The notes beneath the pieces are model-generated. The model was not told where the DNA came from, did no database searches, and was given only the letters and a program-made list of their open reading frames with translations. 36,832 bases of DNA from a virus: positions 1-36,832 of the IMG/VR virus record IMGVR_UViG_3300021963_000338. One strand, written 5' to 3'. Within the stretch, counting starts at the first letter, position 1. The number at the start of each line of letters is the position of its first letter. The translations under genes and the position numbers were made by a program. This document shows positions 1 to 6,900 of the stretch, one piece after another.

Positions 1-234
1 GACCTAGATGGCGGTTACATGAACTTCATTGACAACGTGTTTGACAGTGAGGAATACAAACTGCTGCTATGTCACAAGTGTGCCCATGAGTTTGTTAAAT
101 GGGCAAACGTCCCCGCAATTAGTCAGCAAGGCCACCCGAAAACAGAGGAGGAATACTGCGATGGCTGGACATTTGAAGAGTTCGAAAGAAAGCAATTCGA
201 ATACATCAAGAACAAATACTTCCCCAACAATTGA
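1..234 (+). CDS. Hypothetical protein, N-terminus cut by the window edge
   Basis: The frame is open from the first base (D-L-D-G-G-Y precedes the Met at 19), so the gene very likely begins upstream and the Met at 19 is internal. The visible 77 residues contain a CHKCAHEF segment, a CxxC pair followed by His, suggesting a small metal-binding unit, and an acidic and aromatic C-terminus. No named family is recognised. The next gene starts inside it at 161 in another frame. Confident that this is coding, unsure of function. Confidence 0.6.
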   Translation, partial: DLDGGYMNFIDNVFDSEEYKLLLCHKCAHEFVKWANVPAISQQGHPKTEEEYCDGWTFEEFERKQFEYIKNKYFPNN

Positions 235-343
235 AGAACTAAAGAAAAATATCTTTATTGCTCTTGAAGTTCTCAATGGCTACACAGAAGAAGAAGCACT
301 CAAGAACTATGAGTGTGAGCAAGGGACATGCCAATGTCCGTAA
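161..343 (+). CDS. Hypothetical 60-residue protein
   Basis: This ATG is preceded by a strong GAGGAGGA ribosome binding site, unlike the earlier in-frame Met at 29, which lies inside the upstream gene. The product has a Ser/Asn/Thr-rich start, a probable helix (EELKKNIFIALEVLNGY) and a short Cys tail (CEQGTCQC). It overlaps the previous gene by 74 nt. The stop codon TAA at 341-343 is directly abutted by the CCAACACAAACA element. Function unknown; the Cys tail may bind a metal ion. Confidence 0.6.
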   Translation: MAGHLKSSKESNSNTSRTNTSPTIEELKKNIFIALEVLNGYTEEEALKNYECEQGTCQCP

Positions 344-355
344 CCAACACAAACA
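344..355 (+). repeat. CCAACACAAACA element, copy 1
   Basis: Exact 12-base copy starting at the first base after the TAA stop of the upstream gene, in an intergenic gap and in the sense direction of transcription. Confidence 0.75.
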
Positions 356-380
356 CACACACCCCCGAAAGGAGCCTTAA

Positions 381-641
381 ATGGCAGGGAAAAAATCAAG
401 CGGTGGAAGCAATGATAGCCGCCCTAATGGAAAAGCATGGAAAAAGAATCCTGGACCAGATGGAGTCAAATCCAAGTCTGTCTCTAAACCAGGTCGTATT
501 AACGGTCGCGTTGCAAGCAACCATGACAAGCGAGAAGCTTGGAAAGCAGCAGGTGGTCGTGCTGACCACCCAACAATCCCACACTGGAAAACAGGCAAAG
601 TCTTTGGAAAGGATAAAGTAAGTGTTTCCAATGACGCCTAG
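381..641 (+). CDS. Hypothetical basic Gly/Ser/Lys-rich protein
   Basis: 86 residues, start supported by AAAGGAG eight bases upstream. The sequence is basic and polar (many Lys, Arg, Gly, Asn and Ser), with a likely disordered first half and a GRVASNHDKREAW segment. No family is recognised; DNA or RNA binding is only a composition-based guess. A competing frame (328-621) overlaps it but lacks a good ribosome binding site. Confidence 0.6.
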   Translation: MAGKKSSGGSNDSRPNGKAWKKNPGPDGVKSKSVSKPGRINGRVASNHDKREAWKAAGGRADHPTIPHWKTGKVFGKDKVSVSNDA

Positions 642-819
642 TCAGTCGTGGTTATTTCTATTCCTATTGTTCTATTCAATAGGCGTAACAATTTATGCGT
701 ATTACTGGAGATCTAGATACTACGACTCCTATTCATATCGCATCTATGAGCGTAAACAAGAAGGCTACAAGCGTACGCAATTAGATGAGCTGTACTCAAA
801 GTCTTTCTTCAAAGACTAA
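622..819 (+). CDS. Small membrane protein
   Basis: 65 residues from a GTG start that lies about ten bases after AAAGGA; ATG 631 is the alternative (62 residues) but sits too far from that site. One hydrophobic segment (SWLFLFLLFYSIGVTIYAYYW) is followed by a Tyr/Arg-rich basic tail, predicting a single-pass inner-membrane protein with the tail in the cytoplasm. It overlaps the preceding gene by 20 nt. It is the last gene before a 378-base gene-free stretch. Function unknown. Confidence 0.6.
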   Translation: MFPMTPSQSWLFLFLLFYSIGVTIYAYYWRSRYYDSYSYRIYERKQEGYKRTQLDELYSKSFFKD

Positions 820-902
820 TCTTGCACGGGAGCGGGATGAACTAGGTTCAGAAAACTCCCCTCGTAAGACCGCACCATCATGCGGTATACAAATGTGATG
901 GA

Positions 903-932
903 GCCTGTATAGATTTCGCCATCTATGCAGGC
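903..932 (+). ncRNA. 12-bp hairpin, possible structured RNA
   Basis: GCCTGTATAGAT (903-914) pairs over its full length with ATCTATGCAGGC (921-932), with one G-T wobble, around a 6-base loop TTCGCC. No T-run follows, so it is not a classical terminator. It lies in the middle of the gene-free leader region. Confidence 0.5.
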
Positions 933-983
933 ACGTTGGGCAGAGGCATAATAGGTGGCCAAGAACCGAGAAGGAGCATTAGT

Positions 984-1046
984 ATGAAGTACCTTATCTG
1001 TTGTAGGTTAGTCGGGTATCCCATGGGGAAACTACTCCCGACTTAG
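984..1046 (+). CDS. Possible 20-residue leader peptide
   Basis: ATG at 984 is preceded by AAGGAG with a 7-base spacer, a textbook ribosome binding site. The frame encodes MKYLICCRLVGYPMGKLLPT and stops at TAG 1044-1046. The ORF spans a hairpin whose arms are AGTCGGG (1010-1016) and CCCGACT (1037-1043), so a translating ribosome would open that hairpin. This resembles leader-peptide attenuation upstream of whiB, but it could be a chance ORF. Confidence 0.35.
   Translation: MKYLICCRLVGYPMGKLLPT
1010..1043 (+). promoter_or_regulatory. Hairpin inside the leader ORF
   Basis: Seven-base perfect inverted repeat AGTCGGG/CCCGACT with a 20-base loop, ending one base before the stop codon of the 20-codon ORF. 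No U-run follows. Confidence 0.4.
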
Positions 1047-1090
1047 CAACCACTTAAAACAATCGAAACTAAATGCGTTTGCTTATGACA

Positions 1091-1121
1091 GCACACCTCG
1101 GGGCAACCCACGTGTGCCGAG
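1091..1121 (+). promoter_or_regulatory. Possible H-type pseudoknot or alternative hairpins
   Basis: GCACAC (1091-1096) can pair with GTGTGC (1112-1117), while the adjoining CTCG (1097-1100) can pair with CGAG (1118-1121). The two helices interleave as in an H-type pseudoknot. A small GGG-GCAA-CCC hairpin (1100-1109) is an alternative. It lies about 75 bases upstream of the whiB start. Confidence 0.35.
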
Positions 1122-1158
1122 GCTAGAGTCAGGATACCGTCAAGATTGGCGCCTCTGT

Positions 1159-1170
1159 CCAACACAAACA
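1159..1170 (+). repeat. CCAACACAAACA element, copy 2
   Basis: Exact 12-base copy in the untranslated leader of whiB, 27 bases before its start codon, in the sense direction. Confidence 0.75.
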
Positions 1171-1197
1171 AACGGCACACCGACACAGGGAGACTAT

Positions 1198-1467
1198 ATG
1201 ACTGAAATCTATAACCCCGACACGTTGGCCTGGCAAGATAGGGCAGCGTGCAAAGACCTCCCGGTATCTATGTTCTACTACGATCATAATGAACGTGGTC
1301 CAGAACGCATTTATCGAGAAACAGCAGCACTGGCTGTTTGCAAAGGCTGCCCAGTAATAAGACAATGTCTGCAAGACGCAATCAACAGAAAAGATGCTCA
1401 CTCTATTCAGGGTGGAACAACTCCTGTTATGAGAGGTCATAAAATGCGGACAGTCCCAGAAGAATGA
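1198..1467 (+). CDS. whiB: WhiB-family iron-sulfur transcription regulator
   Basis: 89 residues. Start chosen at ATG 1198 after GGGAG; an upstream in-frame GTG at 1114 would add residues encoded by the structured leader. The four conserved cysteines are Cys18 (in WQDRAAC), Cys48, Cys51 and Cys57, spaced C-x29-C-x2-C-x5-C as in WhiB proteins, which hold a 4Fe-4S cluster and bind the primary sigma factor. A GG turn (SIQGGTTP, equivalent to the family's GVWGG) follows, then a basic end. WhiB proteins are confined to actinobacteria and their phages. It probably controls host or phage promoters. Confidence 0.9.
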   Translation: MTEIYNPDTLAWQDRAACKDLPVSMFYYDHNERGPERIYRETAALAVCKGCPVIRQCLQDAINRKDAHSIQGGTTPVMRGHKMRTVPEE

Positions 1468-1477
1468 AGGGAAACAA

Positions 1478-1762
1478 ATGCGAAAGCGAAAACTAGCAAC
1501 AAAAATAGAGCGCATGATGATTGAGGAGGAACTCGAACTTCATGGCTTAGATTCACAACATAGCCGGGCGTATCACACAGGCATTATTGATGGCTTAGGC
1601 CAAGCCCTGTTTGCTATTGACCCTAAGCGTGCTAGACGTAATCCAATCAGCATTGTATGGTTTGATGAAGATTATGATGAACCACGCAAAATAGAACAAC
1701 ACAGGGAAACCATGTTTGATGCAACCACTAGCAGACTATTCGAAACCGTTGAGGCTGAGTAA
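1478..1762 (+). CDS. Hypothetical protein
   Basis: 94 residues, start preceded by GAAGGGAAAC. A very basic N-terminus (MRKRKLATKIER) leads into an acidic helix, a Gly-rich helical stretch (YHTGIIDGLGQALFAI) and an acidic C-terminus. It lies 10 bases downstream of whiB and its stop overlaps the next start (TAATG), so the three genes are probably co-translated. No family recognised. Confidence 0.65.
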   Translation: MRKRKLATKIERMMIEEELELHGLDSQHSRAYHTGIIDGLGQALFAIDPKRARRNPISIVWFDEDYDEPRKIEQHRETMFDATTSRLFETVEAE

Positions 1763-2466
1763 TGGGTGCGTGGTGGATATCAAACTATGATGAAGCCAAA
1801 TCATATCTAGCAGGCGGCCGTAAAAAATGGGACCGACCAATGTATATGCGTGGGCTTCGTCTTCAACAACGAGGAAAAGACATTGCCATTCTAGACAAAT
1901 GGTGTGGCTTTGACCCTGTGTTATTTCATTCAGACGGCACCTTGACCATACAAGCGCCCCGTAGTGTCCCAACAAATTGGGGCGGTACTTGGAACCCACT
2001 AAGAAGTCAAGGCGTCCGATACAACATCAGACACTTCAGTGGTCTTAAAGAACTATTCCAAAAGAATGGGTTAGTGTATATAACCACACAAGATGCTTTA
2101 CGAACTCCATCTAAAGTTCAGAAGTGTCGAGGATGCAGGGGGTCTGGTAAGCGAGACAAATGGTGTTCGCCACCATACTGCCGTAATTCTTTTCCGTGTG
2201 AAGACCACCCGGAATGGAACCCAGGAAATACTCGTGCTTACTGGCACTACGGTGCATGTGAGCATGGAATCTTTGACAGTCACACAATTCCACAAGGAAC
2301 AGATTGCTATAGCTGCAGTGGAACTGGTAAACAAGACTATGGCAATAAACTGATTTCAATAGCTTGGGATGGTTCCCCGCTTAGGTTATTGAATGGCAAC
2401 ATAGTAAAACAACCACCAACCGAACTAGAGAAAAGGATCGCAGCGTATGTCAAGCTTGACAGTTGA
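1762..2466 (+). CDS. DnaJ-type zinc-finger protein
   Basis: 234 residues. The C-terminal half has two CxxCxGxG motifs (CRGCRGSG and CYSCSGTG) of the kind that bind zinc in DnaJ, separated by further Cys and His residues (CSPPYC, CEDH, CEHG). There is no J domain, so it is not a full co-chaperone. The N-terminal 110 residues are Trp/Arg-rich and unrecognised. It probably uses the zinc centre for protein or nucleic-acid contact. It overlaps its neighbours at both ends, by 1 nt upstream and 20 nt downstream. Confidence 0.65.
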   Translation: MGAWWISNYDEAKSYLAGGRKKWDRPMYMRGLRLQQRGKDIAILDKWCGFDPVLFHSDGTLTIQAPRSVPTNWGGTWNPLRSQGVRYNIRHFSGLKELFQKNGLVYITTQDALRTPSKVQKCRGCRGSGKRDKWCSPPYCRNSFPCEDHPEWNPGNTRAYWHYGACEHGIFDSHTIPQGTDCYSCSGTGKQDYGNKLISIAWDGSPLRLLNGNIVKQPPTELEKRIAAYVKLDS

Positions 2467-2908
2467 TTACACTGGAGAGTTCGTCCCTACGCAAGGTTTG
2501 GCAAGCACGCCTGTACAGGCTGCCCATCAAATCATGCAGGGATACATTCCAGCCAACTTAGTTGACCTAAGTACCAACCATAACTTCAGAGATGTTGTGC
2601 TTGGGTACATACTTCGAGACACTACAGACCAGGACACAGTGCTAAGAGCATTGTGCACTGCGATGCGTGGTGCCGCAGATGAAGCGCATGTGAGAATACT
2701 CAGTGAGTATGCAGCATGTGTTGCTTATTCATGGGGCAACTCACAACTAGCGGTGCAAGCAATTGCCCGCAATAAACCACAGGATGCAACAACATTTATT
2801 TGGTCTGTAGCACAAGCTATGTCTAAACAAATGCCTGGACCATTCTATCAAACGCTTGTTATATCTCAGCTGCCTCAAGCAGAGGCTGCATATACAGCAA
2901 GCGTGTAA
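2447..2908 (+). CDS. DUF4192-like protein
   Basis: 153 residues, all-helical in appearance. An FRD motif near residue 47, an Ala-rich helix pair ending in AYSWGNSQLAVQAIARN, and a closing LV-rich helix resemble the DUF4192 family, which is common in actinobacteria and their phages and has no known function. The assignment rests on pattern memory. A second protein of similar layout is at 7400-7981. A ribosome binding site (AAAAGGA) lies inside the upstream gene. The stop is abutted by a CCAACACAAACA element. Confidence 0.55.
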   Translation: MSSLTVDYTGEFVPTQGLASTPVQAAHQIMQGYIPANLVDLSTNHNFRDVVLGYILRDTTDQDTVLRALCTAMRGAADEAHVRILSEYAACVAYSWGNSQLAVQAIARNKPQDATTFIWSVAQAMSKQMPGPFYQTLVISQLPQAEAAYTASV

Positions 2909-2920
2909 CCAACACAAACA
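2909..2920 (+). repeat. CCAACACAAACA element, copy 3
   Basis: Exact 12-base copy starting directly after a TAA stop codon. The context GTAA-CCAACACAAACA is identical to that of copy 1. Confidence 0.75.
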
Positions 2921-3135
2921 ACCGTTAACTCACATATCCATTAGATAAGAAGCACTCGCATAGATACTTGATCTGACCCAAGCCGGAAAGCAATAGCCGT
3001 AGCCTGCGCCGTTATGGTCGAACGTGACATAAAGTCTAACTGACCGTTCTGCCAGGTAGCAAAATTACGTGAGCGAGCCCGTAGTAGCTAAAGTTCCAGC
3101 CTCTCTATTGCCTTCGTGCGTACATCTAATAGATA

Positions 3136-3168
3136 CCCCGGGGCAGACCTTAGAGGTCTGTCCTGGGG
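3136..3168 (+). terminator. Strong hairpin, probable terminator or attenuator
   Basis: CCCCGGGGCAGACCT pairs at all 15 positions (two G-T wobbles) with AGGTCTGTCCTGGGG around a TAG loop, followed by CTTTAACATTTAT. The U-run is short (three), so termination may be partial, acting as an attenuator before the gene at 3196. Confidence 0.65.
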
Positions 3169-3195
3169 CTTTAACATTTATAAGAAAGGAACACC

Positions 3196-3438
3196 ATGTG
3201 TGAAGCATGCAACGAGCATGAAGATGACGACATGCCTAATTTTGATTCGTTGTCAGAGGTTGAAAAACAAGAATTTTACGACTATATTTCTAAGCAAATG
3301 AACTTAGTTATGGAGAAGGCCGAGAACCATGGTGTGTTATTTGATCTAATAACTAAATGGCCTCGTGATAAGCAAGTAGCCTACGAAATGGCTGCAGTAA
3401 TTGAAAACCGCGTCCTAGAAGACGACGATGAAGACTAG
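3196..3438 (+). CDS. Hypothetical acidic protein
   Basis: 80 residues with a good AAAGGA site before the ATG. It begins with a Cys/His/acidic patch (MCEACNEHEDDD) and ends in an acidic run (LEDDDED); the middle is helical. No family recognised. It stands alone between two hairpins (3136-3168 and 3441-3463), so it may be transcribed as its own small unit. Confidence 0.6.
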   Translation: MCEACNEHEDDDMPNFDSLSEVEKQEFYDYISKQMNLVMEKAENHGVLFDLITKWPRDKQVAYEMAAVIENRVLEDDDED

Positions 3439-3440
3439 GT

Positions 3441-3463
3441 TTCCCTAACAAATCGTTAGGGAA
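3441..3463 (+). promoter_or_regulatory. Perfect 9-bp inverted repeat before the MoxR gene
   Basis: TTCCCTAAC (3441-3449) and GTTAGGGAA (3455-3463) flank a 5-base loop AAATC. There is no T-run, so it could be an operator, an mRNA-stability hairpin or a weak terminator. It starts two bases after the stop of the preceding gene and ends 12 bases before the ATG at 3476. Confidence 0.5.
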
Positions 3464-3514
3464 TGTCATAGCAATATGACAAACGATTCCATTACCAAAG
3501 AAGGGGTAAAAGCT

Positions 3515-4963
3515 ATGGATATCGCTGTATTCACAGAATCGTACGAACCAAGTATGGGTGCTAAGCGCCGTCAGGTTCTAATCACACCACACGATGGAAA
3601 TGTACGAATCTATTCACGTGACACTGACGGGACAAAGGGTCCTCACAACAAGTGGGAGGAAACCGATCTTGACAGCATCACAGGACAGATAGGTACTGAC
3701 GAAAAGCTAACACGCACACCGGTTGCTGTATACGTTACAGCAGCAGATGAGCGTGCCATGACGGACAAAGGTTATTCCCCGGTCCTCGGCACTAAGGCTT
3801 GTCAAGCACATACCAAAGCAGCACTAAGCACAGATACTATGCCTTTTGTAGAACGCCTATGCGAAATCTACGAAGCAGTAAGTATTGGTGATGATGCTCT
3901 TGAGGCCCATGTCATAGACAATCGCCGCATGCCAGGCACACCTGTTCCGTTGCAATCAGTTCCAACACAAACAACACCAGCGCCAAGGTTAAATGAAGCT
4001 TTTGAAGCTAAGTTTGATATGCAGGTAACGGCAGTAGAAGGCGGTCGAATGATTGCTGCATCACTGGCCTCTGTACCTCGAATTGAGTTGGCAAAGCGCT
4101 ATGTGCATAGAGATGTCTGGTCCGTTCCGGACTTTGAAGTCTTCGATCATGCTCGTAGTAAGAACATCAATGTTCTAATCTATGGTCCTACTGGTCCAGG
4201 TAAAACCACATCGGTTGAAGCATGGGCTGCTGAACGCGGTCTGCGTATGGCTACCGTATCTGGCAATGCTTCTATGGAGCCAAGCCAAATGACTGGTAAG
4301 TTTGTATCAGATGGTAATGGTTCATTCGCATGGGTTGACGGTCCAGTTACCGATGTAGTACGTAATGGTGGCGTCTTATTGCTCGATGAGGTCAACTTCA
4401 TCAGCCCTAAGATCTACACCGTTCTATACTCATTGTTAGATGGTCGTCGTTCTATTACCTTGTTGGACCATCATGGTGAAGTAATTGAGGCCAATCCAGA
4501 CCTCACTATCTTCGCTACCATGAATCCAGATTACATTGGTACTACACCGCTTAACTTTGCGTTCCGCAATCGTTTTGATATCCAGATTCCTTGGGATTAT
4601 GACGATAAGGTTGAGTCCAAGTTGGTCTCATCCAAGGCATTGCTTGTAGTTGCAAAACAACTACGCACTGAAGCGGCTAAAGGTCAGTACGAAACACCAA
4701 TCTCAACTAACATGCTTCAAGAGTTTGTTAACTTTGTTGACGCTCTAGGCTATGAGTTTGCAGTGGAAAACTTCATTGCTCACTTTAGTTCTGACGAAGC
4801 AGCAAGCGTTAGGTTGGTATTCCAGACTCACGAATACAATATCAAGACAGACTTTGGTATTGAAATTCCTATTGTGGTTGAACAAGAGCCTGAAAGTAAA
4901 ACTCCTGAAGAGCAGCTTCGAGAGTGGGCTGGCGTTTTAGCACAAGCTAATGGGTTGAACTAA
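3515..4963 (+). CDS. MoxR-type AAA+ ATPase
   Basis: 482 residues from ATG 3515, which has GAAGGGG nine bases upstream; an in-frame ATG at 3476 lacks a site. The N-terminal 200 residues are unrecognised. The AAA+ core has Walker A at 224-232 (GPTGPGKTT), Walker B at 286-292 (GVLLLDE), sensor-1 Asn337 in FATMNPDY, and candidate arginine fingers Arg351/Arg353 (AFRNRFD). MoxR-family ATPases remodel partner complexes, usually with a VWA-domain partner encoded next door, as here. The copy 4 element lies inside this gene. Confidence 0.85.
   Translation: MDIAVFTESYEPSMGAKRRQVLITPHDGNVRIYSRDTDGTKGPHNKWEETDLDSITGQIGTDEKLTRTPVAVYVTAADERAMTDKGYSPVLGTKACQAHTKAALSTDTMPFVERLCEIYEAVSIGDDALEAHVIDNRRMPGTPVPLQSVPTQTTPAPRLNEAFEAKFDMQVTAVEGGRMIAASLASVPRIELAKRYVHRDVWSVPDFEVFDHARSKNINVLIYGPTGPGKTTSVEAWAAERGLRMATVSGNASMEPSQMTGKFVSDGNGSFAWVDGPVTDVVRNGGVLLLDEVNFISPKIYTVLYSLLDGRRSITLLDHHGEVIEANPDLTIFATMNPDYIGTTPLNFAFRNRFDIQIPWDYDDKVESKLVSSKALLVVAKQLRTEAAKGQYETPISTNMLQEFVNFVDALGYEFAVENFIAHFSSDEAASVRLVFQTHEYNIKTDFGIEIPIVVEQEPESKTPEEQLREWAGVLAQANGLN
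3962..3973 (+). repeat. CCAACACAAACA element, copy 4
   Basis: Exact copy within the MoxR gene, read in phase 0 as Pro-Thr-Gln-Thr, in the linker before the AAA+ core. Confidence 0.7.
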
Positions 4964-4965
4964 GT

Positions 4966-6891
4966 ATGTTCATTGAAGAACTAGATCAACACCATTGGGG
5001 TGATGCCAGAAAAGAAGATGAACAGGAACGCTCTGTTCGTTTGAATGCATTATGCCGCGTGTACGAACAGGCGGACCGCGTTCTAACTGGCGACCCAGTT
5101 ATAGTCAATGTCGTACCAGATGGCCCCGCACCAGCGTGGTCAGATGGTGCTGCAATCTATATCAATCTAAGTGAGATTGAAGATATAGACCTAGAGACAT
5201 TGACTCAGGTGAACGGCTTGAATTATCACGAGCTAGCGCATCACCTGTATACGCCTCGCAAAGGCACAGAACTAGTTAAGTGGGTTATAGATAACAACTA
5301 CTTCCAAGCATTTAATATCTTGGAGGATCAGCGTATCGAAACTCTGCTTACTGGTAGGTATCCCTCTATCGCACCCTATTTAACAGCAACAGTTGCTCGT
5401 TGGTTAGGTACTTCAGAGGATATAAACGGTAACTATGTCTGCATTCGTGGACGTCGTTATCTCCCTGTTGAGATTAGACAAGCATTCAGAGATGAGTTTG
5501 CATTCCCTGAACTAATCCCAGCAATCATTGACATCGTAGATGAGTATCGATTGCTTGCATTCCCTGCTGGGTATGACAAAGCAAAAGAACTTATCAAGCG
5601 ATTCTACGACGAGGTGTGTGTACCTATGGGTATGACATCGGATATGGACGGCGGTCCCAACAAGTGTGGTGAACGTAGCCCTATATCCAAAGGTCGTCCA
5701 GAGCCAGGTAAGGCACAAGAGAAGGATGCTCAACGAGCAAAGGGCATAGGAACTAAAGAATCAACCTATGTACCTAAACCTAAGGCACAGGCAAGTAAGC
5801 AAGCCGAAGGTAACTCTCAATCTTCTCAAGACTCACCACAAGACATGTCTAACAATGATGGTAATTCATCTAGTCAGACAAATTCAAAAGCCCCAACATC
5901 TGTTCAAGAAGCGTTAGATATACGGGATGGAAATGTAAACAACCCTACATCTACGCAAGCAGGTTCGGGACACGCACCTAGTCTAGGCGGGCTGCCAGAC
6001 AAAATCAATGACATGCTAAACAATGCAATTGATGATGTCCTTGCCCGTAAAGATGTTCAAGCTGATGTCAAAACCAAACAGAAAGTAATTATTGGTGGAG
6101 ACGGAAAGCATGAAGACATCACTAAGCGAGGTAAGTTTGAAGCAACTGATGTGCCTCAAGAAGCAATGATTTCCTATCGCAAGTTTGCAAAGGAACTTCA
6201 ACGTCTTCGTGATGACTCAGAACCTACGTGGTACAAGGAGACACCAACTGGTCGTCTAAATGTACAGCGTGTAATCAGAGGCTGTGAAATTGATCAAGCC
6301 TTTGACCGTTGGGATGAAGGCGATGATGGCTGTGATATTGAAGCAGTCATTCTTGTCGACCGTTCTGGCTCCATGTCTAGCGGACGTAACGATAAGAAAG
6401 CATCTATTGCATGCTGGACAATCAAGCGTGCTCTAGAGCATATACAAGCCCCAGTCACAGTCTATGCATTTGATGATGCTGCTGAGGTTGCGTATACCCG
6501 TAACGAGCTTGCACACAAAACCAAGTACAAGTTCATCTATGGCAATGGTGGTACAGAACCGTATCCAACATTGCTTGCAGCAGAGCAGTTGCTTATGTCT
6601 TCCCGCAAGAAGAATAAGATGCTGTTCATAGTCACCGACGGCGTCTTCAACACAAACAAAAATGATGAGCTAATCGAACGTATTGGCCGTCGTGGAGTAC
6701 TCACAGCCATGACCTTAATCATGGACGATAAAGAGTGGAAGTACTACGTTGAAGACCATAAACAACTAGACGAAGAACAACTACGACACAAGTCGGAAGT
6801 GTTTGCTCGTATTAGTAATGCTAAAGACCTGCTTCCCTTTGCAAAACAGGTTGTAGTAAGTGCCATCAAAAAGCGTTCGAGAATGCGTTAG
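4966..6891 (+). CDS. VWA-domain protein with an N-terminal HExxH metallopeptidase-like region
   Basis: 641 residues, starting two bases after the MoxR stop, so translationally coupled. The N-terminal part has HELAHH (His88-Glu89 to His92) and about 30 residues later NILEDQRIE with Glu120 as a possible third zinc ligand, the gluzincin pattern. Residues 235-345 are a Ser/Gln/Asn-rich linker. The C-terminal VWA domain has the MIDAS motif DRSGS (465-469), Thr530 in GNGGTEP and Asp558 in IVTDG. The layout resembles CobT and other MoxR partners. Proteolytic activity is inference. Confidence 0.8.
   Translation: MFIEELDQHHWGDARKEDEQERSVRLNALCRVYEQADRVLTGDPVIVNVVPDGPAPAWSDGAAIYINLSEIEDIDLETLTQVNGLNYHELAHHLYTPRKGTELVKWVIDNNYFQAFNILEDQRIETLLTGRYPSIAPYLTATVARWLGTSEDINGNYVCIRGRRYLPVEIRQAFRDEFAFPELIPAIIDIVDEYRLLAFPAGYDKAKELIKRFYDEVCVPMGMTSDMDGGPNKCGERSPISKGRPEPGKAQEKDAQRAKGIGTKESTYVPKPKAQASKQAEGNSQSSQDSPQDMSNNDGNSSSQTNSKAPTSVQEALDIRDGNVNNPTSTQAGSGHAPSLGGLPDKINDMLNNAIDDVLARKDVQADVKTKQKVIIGGDGKHEDITKRGKFEATDVPQEAMISYRKFAKELQRLRDDSEPTWYKETPTGRLNVQRVIRGCEIDQAFDRWDEGDDGCDIEAVILVDRSGSMSSGRNDKKASIACWTIKRALEHIQAPVTVYAFDDAAEVAYTRNELAHKTKYKFIYGNGGTEPYPTLLAAEQLLMSSRKKNKMLFIVTDGVFNTNKNDELIERIGRRGVLTAMTLIMDDKEWKYYVEDHKQLDEEQLRHKSEVFARISNAKDLLPFAKQVVVSAIKKRSRMR
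6647..6658 (+). repeat. CCAACACAAACA element, copy 5 (one mismatch)
   Basis: TCAACACAAACA within the VWA gene, read in a different phase from copies 4 and 6 (Phe-Asn-Thr-Asn). Confidence 0.6.
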
Positions 6892-6900
6892 GAGGTAAAA

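Larger units (their letters stand above)
820..1197 (+). other. Gene-poor structured leader region upstream of whiB
   Basis: 378 bases without a convincing conventional gene. They hold a GGGAG/CTCCC pairing (828-832 with 856-860), a small CCGCA/TGCGG hairpin (870-885), a 12-pair hairpin (903-932), a short ORF with a good ribosome binding site (984-1046) that coincides with a 7-bp hairpin (1010-1043), a possible pseudoknot (1091-1121) and one CCAACACAAACA element (1159-1170). No tRNA cloverleaf was found. It may be a long regulatory 5' leader for whiB or one or more phage noncoding RNAs. Confidence 0.55.
2909..3195 (+). other. Second gene-free structured region
   Basis: 287 bases with no supported ORF. 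It begins with a CCAACACAAACA element. GCAATAG (2990-2996) and CTATTGC (3105-3111) form a long-range stem enclosing about 108 bases that contain smaller pairings, such as TTAT/ATAA with GTC/GAC around 3010-3030. It ends with a 15-bp hairpin at 3136-3168. No tRNA was recognised. A processed noncoding RNA or a long 5' leader are both possible. Confidence 0.45.

Noticed and set aside
328-621. 97-residue ORF overlapping 381-641
   Set aside because: No ribosome binding site at its start, and the overlapping 381 start has a strong AAAGGAG.
820-1197. tRNA gene in the first noncoding region
   Set aside because: GGTTCAGAA near 845 resembles a T-loop, but no acceptor, D or anticodon stems fit around it.
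2909-3195. tRNA gene in the second noncoding region
   Set aside because: GGTCGAAC near 3010 resembles a T-loop, but no cloverleaf could be drawn.
3476-3514. Earlier start for the MoxR gene
   Set aside because: No proper ribosome binding site; ATG 3515 has GAAGGGG at good spacing.
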